A stretch of 47,551 nucleotides of DNA, from contig CAZNBL010000008.1 of the NCBI GenBank assembly GCA_964571375.1, positions 1 to 47,551 of the forward strand, given 5' to 3'. The notes below the pieces were generated by a model. The model was not told where the DNA came from. It was given only the letters and a program-made list of their open reading frames with translations, and searched no databases. Source of the stretch: JAFTYR01 sp964571375. GTDB taxonomy: Bacteria > Pseudomonadota > Gammaproteobacteria > Burkholderiales > Burkholderiaceae_F. Position numbers and translations under genes: made by a program. Below, piece after piece: positions 40,670-47,551 of the stretch (position 1 is the stretch's first letter; every line of letters begins with the position of its first letter).

Positions 40670-41710
40670 ATGACTGAACTTTACTTATCTGATTTTGACT
40701 TTGATCTTCCCGAGGAGCTGATTGCTCAGTTCCCGCTCGAAGACCGTACGTCCTCCCGTCTGCTGCACGTTTGCGGCATGGATCTCGAAGACCTTCATTT
40801 CAGAGATCTTCCCGGACTGCTCCGCAGCGACGACCTTCTGGTGTTCAACCAGACCAAAGTGATCAAAGCCCGCCTCAGAGGCAATAAGGAAACCGGCGGT
40901 TCGATCGAAGCGATGATCGAACGCGTTACCGGAGAGTACGACGTGATCTCGATGATCCGTGCGAGCAAATCTCCGAAGCCCGGCACCCGCCTTGCTTTTG
41001 TCCATCCGGACGGCGAAAAGAAGGCTTGGGCTACTGTCGGCGGCCGCCAGGGCGAATTCTTTGAAATTCACTTTGACGAACCCGTACTCGGCATTCTCGA
41101 CGAATACGGTGCCGTACCGCTGCCTCCCTACATCACGCACAAGGCTTCCAAGAGCGATGAATCCCGTTATCAGACGGTTTACGCGAAGGAACCCGGCGCA
41201 GTTGCCGCTCCGACCGCAGGTCTGCACTTTACCGACGATCTGCTCGGCAAGATCCGCGCCATGGGATGCGAAGAAGTTTTCGTAACGCTGCACGTCGGTG
41301 CCGGTACATTCCAGCCCGTACGCGTTGAAAAACTTTCCGAACACCAGATGCATTCCGAGTGGTACAGCATCGATGAAGATGTTGCCGCCAAGATCAATGC
41401 TGCCAAGGCTGCCGGCCGCCGCGTCATCTGCGTCGGCACCACAAGCCTTCGAGCAGTGGAATCGGCCGCAGCCGAAACCGGCAAGGTCGAAGCAGGCGCC
41501 CGCGAAACACGCCTCTTTATCACACCGGGCTACAAGTTCCGCGTCTGCAATGCGATGGTGACCAATTTCCATCTCCCGAAATCAACTCTGCTGATGCTGA
41601 TCAGTGCACTCAGCGGCCGCGAAGAAATTAAACATGCCTACCAGCATGCCATTGCCGAGAAGTATCGTTTCTTCAGCTACGGCGATGCCTGCTTCCTGGA
41701 GTCCAAGTAA
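40670..41710 (+). CDS. queA: tRNA preQ1(34) S-adenosylmethionine ribosyltransferase-isomerase
   Basis: Converts preQ1 in tRNA to epoxyqueuosine using the ribosyl part of SAM. 346 residues. Typical motifs: DFDFDLPEELIAQFPLEDR at residues 5-23 (shown in part), LVFNQTKVIKARL, PLPPYI, AAPTAGLHFTDDLL, VTLHVGAGTFQPV and the C-terminal MVTNFHLPKSTLLMLISA. The stop codon is directly followed by the tgt ATG. Together they make the queuosine branch of the queA-tgt-yajC-secDF operon. The SD is weak. Confidence 0.97.
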   Translation: MTELYLSDFDFDLPEELIAQFPLEDRTSSRLLHVCGMDLEDLHFRDLPGLLRSDDLLVFNQTKVIKARLRGNKETGGSIEAMIERVTGEYDVISMIRASKSPKPGTRLAFVHPDGEKKAWATVGGRQGEFFEIHFDEPVLGILDEYGAVPLPPYITHKASKSDESRYQTVYAKEPGAVAAPTAGLHFTDDLLGKIRAMGCEEVFVTLHVGAGTFQPVRVEKLSEHQMHSEWYSIDEDVAAKINAAKAAGRRVICVGTTSLRAVESAAAETGKVEAGARETRLFITPGYKFRVCNAMVTNFHLPKSTLLMLISALSGREEIKHAYQHAIAEKYRFFSYGDACFLESK

Positions 41711-42844
41711 ATGAGCTTAACTTTCAAACTGCATAAGACCGAGGGCAAGGCCCGTCGAGGCGAAGTGCACCTCAACCACGGTGTCGTTCAGACTCCGGTA
41801 TTCATGCCCGTCGGCACCTACGGTACCGTCAAGGCCATGAGCCCGCTCGAACTCAACGATATCGGCACTCAGATCCTGCTCGGCAATACATTCCACCTCT
41901 GGCTGCGCCCCGGCCTTGAAGTCATCAAGAAGCACGGCGGTCTGCACCAGTTCATGGGCTGGGAAAAGCCGATCCTGACCGACTCCGGCGGTTTCCAGGT
42001 TTTCTCTCTCGGCAAGCTGCGTAAGATCACCGAAGAAGGCGTGCGCTTTGCTTCTCCGATCAACGGCGAACGTCTCTTCCTGACACCGGAAGTCTCCATG
42101 GAAATTCAGAAGGTTCTGAATTCCGATATCGCTATGATTTTCGACGAATGCACTCCGTACGAAATCAACGGCCGTCCGGCAACCGAAAAGGAAGCCGCAG
42201 ACTCCATGCGTCTGTCTTACCGCTGGGCCAAGCGCTCCCGCGAAGCTTTCGACCGTCTTGAAAACCCGAATGCGCTCTTCGGTATCGTCCAGGGCGGCAT
42301 GTACGAAAACCTTCGTGAAGAATCCCTGGAAGGCCTCAAGAGCATCGGCTTCGACGGCTATGCTGTCGGCGGCCTTTCTGTGGGCGAACCGAAGGAAGAC
42401 ATGATCCGTGTGCTCGACTTCCTCTCCGACAAGCTCCCGGCAGACCGTCCGCACTACCTGATGGGTGTGGGTACTCCGGAAGACCTCGTCGAAGGTGTCA
42501 GCCGCGGTATCGACATGTTCGACTGCGTCATGCCGACAAGAAATGCCCGCAACGGCTGGCTCTTCACCCGCTACGGCGACCTGAAGCTGCGCAACGCCAA
42601 GCATAAGGACGATCTGCGTCCGCTCGATCCGACCTGCAACTGCTACTGCTGCCGCAACTTCTCGCGCTCCTACCTGCATCATCTGCAGAAGGTCAACGAA
42701 ATTCTCGGCGCCCGCCTGAACACCATCCACAACCTGCATTACTACCTCAACCTGATGCAGGAAATCCGCGATGCACTCGACGCCGGCAAGTTCGAAGAGT
42801 GGAAGCGTAAGTTCTACGAAGACCGCGCCCGCGGTATCGATTAA
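41711..42844 (+). CDS. tgt: Queuine/preQ1 tRNA-guanine transglycosylase
   Basis: Exchanges G34 for preQ1 in tRNAs for Asp, Asn, His and Tyr. 377 residues, a TIM barrel. Seen: PVFMPVGTYGTVKAMSP, LTDSGGFQVFSL with the general-base Asp, GIVQGGMYENLREES, YAVGGLSVGEP, the nucleophile region MFDCVMPTRNARNG, and the zinc ligands in CNCYCCRNFSRSYLHHL. The start abuts the queA stop with no gap, so translation is coupled. A 122-base gap with its own promoter-like sequence precedes yajC. Confidence 0.97.
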   Translation: MSLTFKLHKTEGKARRGEVHLNHGVVQTPVFMPVGTYGTVKAMSPLELNDIGTQILLGNTFHLWLRPGLEVIKKHGGLHQFMGWEKPILTDSGGFQVFSLGKLRKITEEGVRFASPINGERLFLTPEVSMEIQKVLNSDIAMIFDECTPYEINGRPATEKEAADSMRLSYRWAKRSREAFDRLENPNALFGIVQGGMYENLREESLEGLKSIGFDGYAVGGLSVGEPKEDMIRVLDFLSDKLPADRPHYLMGVGTPEDLVEGVSRGIDMFDCVMPTRNARNGWLFTRYGDLKLRNAKHKDDLRPLDPTCNCYCCRNFSRSYLHHLQKVNEILGARLNTIHNLHYYLNLMQEIRDALDAGKFEEWKRKFYEDRARGID

Positions 42845-42877
42845 ACCGAATTCGGGGAGAGGTAATGAGATTAATTT

Positions 42878-42907
42878 TTATTGCTTTCTCTCCAACTTAT
42901 ATATAAT
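42878..42907 (+). promoter_or_regulatory. Possible promoter for yajC-secD-secF
   Basis: A perfect TATAAT at 42902-42907; candidate -35 boxes are TTATTG (42878-42883, spacing 18) or TTGCTT (42881-42886, spacing 15). An 11-bp leader hairpin (42923-42933 with 42939-42949, two wobble pairs) follows before the yajC SD. Confidence 0.55.
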
Positions 42908-42966
42908 CGATTCGTTTTGTAAGAAGGTGAGCCTCAGTGGCTTGCCTTCAATAACCGGAGAAAAAA

Positions 42967-43314
42967 GTGTTTTTTATTTCTGATGCCTATGCTCAGGCTG
43001 CTGCAGCTCCCGCTCCCGGCGGTCTTGAAAGCATGATCTCTTCCTTCGGCGTTATGGCCCTCATCTTCGTCGTCTTCTGGTTCCTGCTGGTTCGTCCGCA
43101 GCAGAAGCGTCAGAAGGAACATCGCAAGATGATCGAAGCGCTCAACGTCGGTGATGAAGTTATCACTGTCGGCGGCATGATCGGCAAGATCACCGACGCA
43201 GATGAAACTTACGTCACACTGCAGATTTCTGCAGTTGAAGACAAGGCAGTAACTATTACTTTCCAGCGTCTGGCTGTTCAGGCTGTTCTGCCCCACGGAA
43301 CTGTAAAGTTCTAA
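42967..43314 (+). CDS. yajC: Preprotein translocase subunit YajC
   Basis: A small membrane partner of SecDF and the Sec translocon. 115 residues. MFFISDAYAQA at the N-terminus matches the family, then an Ala/Pro segment, one membrane helix (about 20-43, SFGVMALIFVVFWFLLVRP), followed by the conserved basic RPQQKRQKEH and the globular part GDEVITVGGMIGKI. The start is GTG 42967, with GGAG 7 bases upstream and the correct N-terminus. secD follows after a hairpin. Confidence 0.96.
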   Translation: MFFISDAYAQAAAAPAPGGLESMISSFGVMALIFVVFWFLLVRPQQKRQKEHRKMIEALNVGDEVITVGGMIGKITDADETYVTLQISAVEDKAVTITFQRLAVQAVLPHGTVKF

Positions 43315-43328
43315 CCTGCATGTAAAGA

Positions 43329-43359
43329 AAACGGCCATTTTCTCTGAAAGTGGCCGTTT
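43329..43359 (+). other. Intercistronic hairpin between yajC and secD
   Basis: aaacggcca (43329-43337) pairs with tggccgttt (43351-43359), with four more inner pairs. It lacks a T-run, so it is more likely a processing or stability element than a terminator. Confidence 0.6.
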
Positions 43360-43395
43360 ACCTATGTTTTAAATTCCCAGCAGGAAGGAATTCCC

Positions 43396-45285
43396 ATGAA
43401 TCGTTATCCTTTATGGAAATACATCCTGATTCTGGTGATTCTTGTAATCGGTGCTGTTTACACACTTCCGAATTTTTACGGTGAATCACCCGCAGTTCAG
43501 GTAAGCCCGGGCAAAGCCACGGCTAAAGTAACCGAACAGACGCTTCAGACCGTCGAAGCCGTCTTAAAGGACGCAGCCATCCGTCCGAACGGCGTTTTCT
43601 ACGAACAGAATCCGCAGCAGAACTCCATCCGTGTACGTTTTGCTCCGACCGAAGGCGAGCTGCAGCTGCGCTCGCGCGATCTGATTGAAAAAGCACTCAA
43701 TCCGGATCCGGCCGATCCCTCTTATGTCGTAGCCCTCAACCTTGTTCCGAACACTCCGAAGTGGCTGCTCGACATCAACGCACTTCCGATGTACCTCGGT
43801 CTTGACCTTCGCGGCGGCGTGCACTTCCTGCTTGCCGTAGACATGAAGGCAGCGGTGACCAAGCGTATCGAAGCTTCCGTCGGCGACATCCGTACACAGC
43901 TTCGTGACAAGAAGATTCGTCACTCCGGTATCGCCCGTATCGGCGACCGCGTGGAAATTCAGTTCCGCAGCGAAGAAGAATGCGCCAAGGCTCTTGATGT
44001 GCTCCGCAATCACCAGAGCGATCTGCAGTTTGCTTCTTCCGATAAGGACGGCCGCTTCGTCATCACCGGTACGATGACTCAGAAGTCCATGCAGGACGTT
44101 CAGGATTACGCTTTGAAGCAGAACATCGCCACACTGCATAACCGAATCAACGAACTCGGTGTTGCCGAGCCCGTGATTGCTCAGCAGGGTGCCGACCGTA
44201 TCGTGGTTCAGCTTCCCGGCGTGCAGGATACTGCCAAGGCTAAGGACATTCTCGGCCGTACCGCCACACTCGAAGTCCGTATGGTCGACGACAGCCCCGA
44301 AGCGCTTTCTCAGCTCTCTCAGGGTATCGTTCCGTTCGGTACAGAACGCTATAAGGACAGAGAAGGCCGCGATATTCTCGTTAAGCGCCAGGTCGTACTT
44401 ACAGGCGACAACTTGAACGACGCTCAGCCCGGCTTTGACAGCCAGACTCAGGAGCCGACCGTTAACTTAACGCTCGACGCCAAGGGTTCCCGCATCTTCA
44501 AGGACGTAACACGTGAAAATGTCGGCAAGCGCATGGCCATCATCCTTTTCGAAAAGGGTAAGGGCGAAGTCGTCACAGCTCCGGTGATCCGTCAGGAAAT
44601 CGGCGGCGGCCGTGTTCAGATTTCCGGCCGTATGACTACGATTGAAGCAACCGACACCGCTCTCTTGCTTCGTGCCGGTTCTCTTGCCGCTCCGATGGAA
44701 ATCATCGAAGAACGTCTGGTCGGTCCGAGCCTCGGTGCCGAAAACATTAAGGCCGGTTTCCAGTCCACGCTTTGGGGCTTCCTCTGCGTGACGGTCTTCA
44801 TGATCATCTACTACCAGCTCTTCGGTGTAATTTCCGCCGTTGCTCTGACCTGCAACCTGTTCCTTCTGGTTGCCATCCTCTCGATGCTTCAGGCTACGCT
44901 CACTCTGCCGGGTATTGCCGCTATGGCGCTTACTCTCGGTATGGCCGTTGACGCCAACGTGCTGATCAACGAACGTATCCGTGAAGAAATCCGTGCGGGC
45001 CGCACACCTCAGCAGGCTATCAACGAAGGTTACGAAATGGCGTTCAATACAATTTTGGACTCCAACATCACTTCGCTTATTGCCGGTGTTGCACTGCTCA
45101 TCTTCGGTTCCGGTCCGGTCAGAGGCTTTGCTGTGGTTCACTGTCTCGGTATCGTCACTTCCATCTTTACGGCTGTGATGGTTTCCCGTGCAATCGTCAA
45201 CCTCTACTACGGCAGAAAGAAGAAACTCACCAAGCTTTCTATCGGTACGGTTTGGGTTCCGCCTAAGCAGGCTAAGGGAGAATAA
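43396..45285 (+). CDS. secD: Protein translocase subunit SecD
   Basis: An RND-type membrane protein that uses the proton gradient to help pull secreted proteins out. 629 residues. N-terminal membrane helix (about 8-26), a large periplasmic P1 region (about 30-450) with YLGLDLRGGVHFLL, and five C-terminal membrane helices (about 455-610) containing GMAVDANVLINERIREE, the conserved Asp motif of the proton path. AAGGAA before the ATG is a good SD. secF begins 3 bases after the stop. Confidence 0.97.
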   Translation: MNRYPLWKYILILVILVIGAVYTLPNFYGESPAVQVSPGKATAKVTEQTLQTVEAVLKDAAIRPNGVFYEQNPQQNSIRVRFAPTEGELQLRSRDLIEKALNPDPADPSYVVALNLVPNTPKWLLDINALPMYLGLDLRGGVHFLLAVDMKAAVTKRIEASVGDIRTQLRDKKIRHSGIARIGDRVEIQFRSEEECAKALDVLRNHQSDLQFASSDKDGRFVITGTMTQKSMQDVQDYALKQNIATLHNRINELGVAEPVIAQQGADRIVVQLPGVQDTAKAKDILGRTATLEVRMVDDSPEALSQLSQGIVPFGTERYKDREGRDILVKRQVVLTGDNLNDAQPGFDSQTQEPTVNLTLDAKGSRIFKDVTRENVGKRMAIILFEKGKGEVVTAPVIRQEIGGGRVQISGRMTTIEATDTALLLRAGSLAAPMEIIEERLVGPSLGAENIKAGFQSTLWGFLCVTVFMIIYYQLFGVISAVALTCNLFLLVAILSMLQATLTLPGIAAMALTLGMAVDANVLINERIREEIRAGRTPQQAINEGYEMAFNTILDSNITSLIAGVALLIFGSGPVRGFAVVHCLGIVTSIFTAVMVSRAIVNLYYGRKKKLTKLSIGTVWVPPKQAKGE

Positions 45286-45288
45286 GAA

Positions 45289-46224
45289 ATGGAATTATTC
45301 CGAATCCATAAAACCATTCCGTTCATGAAGTATTCGAAGATCCTCAATGCGATCTCGTTTATTTCCTTCTTCATCGCAATCGGTTTTATCGCTCTGCGCG
45401 GCCTGGCATTCTCCATTGAATTCACCGGCGGCCTTGTGATGGAAGTGAACTACCCGGATGCTGCTCCGGTTCAGGAACTGCGTCTTGAGCTTGAAAAGGC
45501 AACCGGCGGCGAAGTCCAGGTCGTTAACTTCGGTACGGCCCGCGACGTTCAGATCCGTCTGCCGCTCAAGGGCGACAAGACTTCTGCCGATATGTCCGCA
45601 GAGGTGATGAATGTTATTCATCAGAGTGCTCCTGAAGCAGAACTGCGCAGAACCGAATTCGTCGGTCCGCAGGTCGGTCAGGAACTCGCTACCGACGGTG
45701 CAACGGCTCTCGCACTCGTAGTGCTCGGCATTATGATCTACCTTGCCTTCCGTTTCGAATGGAAGTTTGCGGTAGCTGCGATTATCGCCAACATGCATGA
45801 CGTGTTCCTCGTGATCGGTGTGTTCTCCATCTTCCAGTGGGAATTCTCTCTGCCGGTGCTCGCAGCCGTGCTTGCCGTTCTCGGTTACTCGGTGAACGAA
45901 TCCGTGATTATTTTCGACCGCTGCCGCGAATGCTTCCGTAAGATGCGCCGCGGTACTCCGGTAGAAATCGTCAATACGGCTATTACCCAGACGATTTCCC
46001 GAACAGTGATCACGCACTCTTCGACACTGATGGTGACACTCACCATGTTCTTCTTCGGCGGTCCTGCGCTGCATTACTTTGCTCTTGCGCTGACGATCGG
46101 TATTCTTCTCGGCGTTTACTCCTCGGTATTCGTGGCTGCAGCCATCGCTCTGTACCTCGGCGTGAAGCGTGAAGACCTCGTCAAGAAGGTAAGAAAAGAC
46201 GAAGTCGAACAGATGGTTCCGTAA
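45289..46224 (+). CDS. secF: Protein translocase subunit SecF
   Basis: The partner of SecD. 311 residues, six membrane helices. It starts MELFRIHKTIPFMKYSK; FSIEFTGGLVMEV opens the periplasmic domain (about 40-130); then GYSVNESVIIFDRCRE, the counterpart of the SecD motif with N-E in place of the commoner N-D. RTVITHSSTLMVTLTMFFFGG follows (shown in part). GGGAGAA lies at good distance before the ATG. A strong terminator ends the operon. Confidence 0.97.
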   Translation: MELFRIHKTIPFMKYSKILNAISFISFFIAIGFIALRGLAFSIEFTGGLVMEVNYPDAAPVQELRLELEKATGGEVQVVNFGTARDVQIRLPLKGDKTSADMSAEVMNVIHQSAPEAELRRTEFVGPQVGQELATDGATALALVVLGIMIYLAFRFEWKFAVAAIIANMHDVFLVIGVFSIFQWEFSLPVLAAVLAVLGYSVNESVIIFDRCRECFRKMRRGTPVEIVNTAITQTISRTVITHSSTLMVTLTMFFFGGPALHYFALALTIGILLGVYSSVFVAAAIALYLGVKREDLVKKVRKDEVEQMVP

Positions 46225-46242
46225 TCGGTTCTCGTCGGAAAT

Positions 46243-46293
46243 AAGGGCGTTGCCGGCAATCCTCAGGGATTAGCGGCAACGCCCTTTGTTTTT
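46243..46293 (+). terminator. Rho-independent terminator after secF
   Basis: A perfect 13-bp stem (46243-46255 with 46274-46286), with an inner aatcc/ggatt stem, followed by TTTGTTTTT. Confidence 0.95.
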
Positions 46294-46442
46294 GTCGGAC
46301 AGGGTGGGAGAGAGCGCAGCCCGCATCGGGTATGGTGAAAAGGCAGGATTTCACGAAAAAACAGTCCGGGAGCGTGTCTTGCGGCTAAAAGAAGCTTATG
46401 CTTGACGGTATTGTTTCTCTTTTCCGACGAGGTAATACAGAG

Positions 46443-46853
46443 ATGGCAAAAACAGATAAGAAGTTGTTGAAAATCGAATCCAAGATTCTCAATGAACTCG
46501 CTAAGATTTCTGTCAAAAAGCAGAAGAAAATCGAAAAGCTGCAGCAGATGCAGGCCTTTCTGGCAGAGCTCTCGGCAGCTTTGAAGTACATGGAAGCCAA
46601 GGTTGCCGCCGAGGAAGTCAAAAGCGTTGAAGCCGCAGATGTAGAAGACGCCGAAGAGGTTAAGAGCGAAGTAAAGACGGAAGGCGCCGTCGTGAAAGTT
46701 GCAAGACGCCGCCGTACGCCCGCCGCCACAAAGTCCGACGAGCCGATTCCTCTGAAAAAGCCCGCATCCCGCTCGCTGACCGTTCGCAAAACGACCGCTG
46801 TCACAACGCGCGTTGCAAAGAAACCTGCGGTTCGGAAAACCAAAACAGCATAA
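46443..46853 (+). CDS. Uncharacterised coiled-coil protein with basic C-terminus
   Basis: I do not recognise this protein. From ATG 46443 it has 136 residues. Residues 1-60 are Lys/Leu/Glu-rich and should form a coiled coil (KKLLKIESKILNELAKI, KKQKKIEKLQQMQAFLAEL). A middle acidic stretch (about 60-85, with VEDAEEVKSEVK) follows, then a strongly basic Ala/Pro/Thr/Lys/Arg tail (ARRRRTPAATK; VAKKPAVRKTKTA) like the tails of histone H1-like bacterial proteins. GAGG is 10 bases before 46443; an in-frame ATG at 46398 has a badly placed SD. Codon use is like that of its neighbours. It may bind nucleic acid, which is inference. Confidence 0.7.
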   Translation: MAKTDKKLLKIESKILNELAKISVKKQKKIEKLQQMQAFLAELSAALKYMEAKVAAEEVKSVEAADVEDAEEVKSEVKTEGAVVKVARRRRTPAATKSDEPIPLKKPASRSLTVRKTTAVTTRVAKKPAVRKTKTA

Positions 46854-46906
46854 GGCGCAGCCGGTCTGCGTCGATAAAACAAAGATAAGTTAAAAAGGAG
46901 TTACCC

Positions 46907-47551
46907 GTGCAGTCTATTGCCTACTACGACGGTAAATTCGGAGCCCCCGAAGAAATTTCCGTTCCCTTCAACGACCGCTCTCATTTCTTCGGCGACGGCG
47001 TCTATGACGCAACGATTGCCGGCAATCACGTGGTGTATCTGTTGGACGAACACCTCGACCGTTTCTATTGCAGTGCCGCCGAGCTCAAGATCAATATTCC
47101 GATGGAAAAGGCAGAACTCGGAAAGCTGATTAATGAAATGGTTGCCAAGGTCGAAGGCAAAACACACTTTGTTTACTGGCAGGTCACCCGCGGCGTGGCT
47201 CCCCGTCTGCATTCGTTCGATAAGAACATGGAAGGCAAGATCTGGATTTATGTCGCGCCCGAAGCCGATATCGGCAGGGAACTGCCGGCTCCGGTCACTG
47301 CGATCACTCGTCCCGACACCCGCTTCGAACACTGCAACATCAAGACACTGAATCTTCTGCCTTCCGTGATGACCTATCAGGAAGCACGTGAAGCCGGTGT
47401 TTTCGAAGCCATTCTTCATCGCGGCGATATCGTTACCGAGTGCGCACACAGCAACGTGAGCATTCTGAAAGACGGCAAGTTCATTTCCCATCCGAACGAT
47501 CAGTTTATTCTGCGCGGTATCGGTAAAACTCACCTGATCCAGGCCTGCTAC
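46907..47551 (+). CDS. dat: D-amino acid aminotransferase (D-alanine transaminase), 3' partial
   Basis: A fold-type IV PLP aminotransferase that interconverts D-alanine/2-oxoglutarate and pyruvate/D-glutamate, useful for peptidoglycan precursors. 215 codons are visible with no stop before the window end; about 70 should remain. Seen: FNDRSHFFGDGVYDATIAG, LLDEHLDRFYCSA, WQVTRGVAPRLHSF (the DAAT-type motif that differs from branched-chain enzymes), PLP lysine 146 in HCNIKTLNLL, and TECAHSNVSI. The start is GTG 46907, with AAGGAG at 46895-46900 and 6-base spacing. It lies 53 bases after the coiled-coil gene, so the two may be cotranscribed. Confidence 0.93.
   Translation, partial: MQSIAYYDGKFGAPEEISVPFNDRSHFFGDGVYDATIAGNHVVYLLDEHLDRFYCSAAELKINIPMEKAELGKLINEMVAKVEGKTHFVYWQVTRGVAPRLHSFDKNMEGKIWIYVAPEADIGRELPAPVTAITRPDTRFEHCNIKTLNLLPSVMTYQEAREAGVFEAILHRGDIVTECAHSNVSILKDGKFISHPNDQFILRGIGKTHLIQACY

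Noticed and set aside
1..47551. CRISPR arrays, tRNA genes, insertion sequences, attachment sites or a defence island
   Set aside because: No regularly spaced repeats, cloverleaf genes, transposase or integrase motifs, or terminal inverted repeats were seen on reading both strands. The DUF4143 remnant is the only accessory-type scar.

Overview
The window looks like chromosomal core DNA of a betaproteobacterium in the Burkholderiales. A gut-type Sutterellaceae (Sutterella/Parasutterella-like) organism is my best guess, inferred from gene order, protein style and moderate GC; no 16S rRNA is present to confirm it. Diagnostic gene orders are serC-pheA-hisC-tyrA-aroA-cmk-rpsA-ihfB-lapB, trxA/rho/rpmE, ffs-dnaX-ybaB-recR, gmk-rpoZ-spoT, carA-carB-greA, yhbY/rlmE-ftsH and queA-tgt-yajC-secD-secF. 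I found no tRNA, rRNA, CRISPR array, insertion sequence, prophage or integrase.

Layout. 1-8279 (+): a superoperon for serine and aromatic amino acid synthesis (serC, pheA, hisC, tyrA, aroA) running into cmk, rpsA and ihfB, closed by a strong terminator. 8401-10630 (+): lapB and htpX, both envelope quality control. 10629-16659 (-): a decayed DUF4143 ATPase remnant, a MATE efflux pump, an ArnT-like GT39 membrane glycosyltransferase, zinc-independent L31, Rho and thioredoxin. 16892-20562 (+): 4.5S SRP RNA, a GNAT acetyltransferase, dnaX, ybaB and recR. 20563-23724 (+): a long leader, then a three-gene ABC importer of unknown substrate. 23741-26946 (-): spoT, rpoZ and gmk. 27331-32394 (+): carA, gmhA and carB, with a heptose-isomerase gene lying inside the carbamoyl-phosphate synthetase operon. 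32484-33005: greA; then yhbY on the minus strand. 33600-40542 (+): rlmE, dnaE, ftsH and greB. 40670-46293 (+): queA, tgt, yajC, secD and secF. 46443-47551 (+): an unrecognised coiled-coil/basic protein and a D-amino acid aminotransferase cut by the window end.

Most of the content is housekeeping: translation (rpsA, rpmE, rlmE, queA, tgt), transcript elongation and termination (rho, greA, greB, rpoZ), replication and repair (dnaX, dnaE, recR), and envelope biogenesis (lapB, htpX, ftsH, gmhA, yajC-secDF, SRP RNA). I see no clear new defence or mobile system. The parts most worth a second look are gmhA inside carAB; terminator-like hairpins placed just upstream of the translation starts of htpX, the ABC binding-protein gene, greA and queA; the leader of the ABC operon, with a mini-ORF and a terminator; the rpsA leader; the DUF4143 remnant; and the orphan coiled-coil/basic protein. 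Several starts are non-ATG (GTG for tyrA, carA, yajC and dat; TTG for recR and ftsH) and were chosen from Shine-Dalgarno (SD) position and family N-termini.
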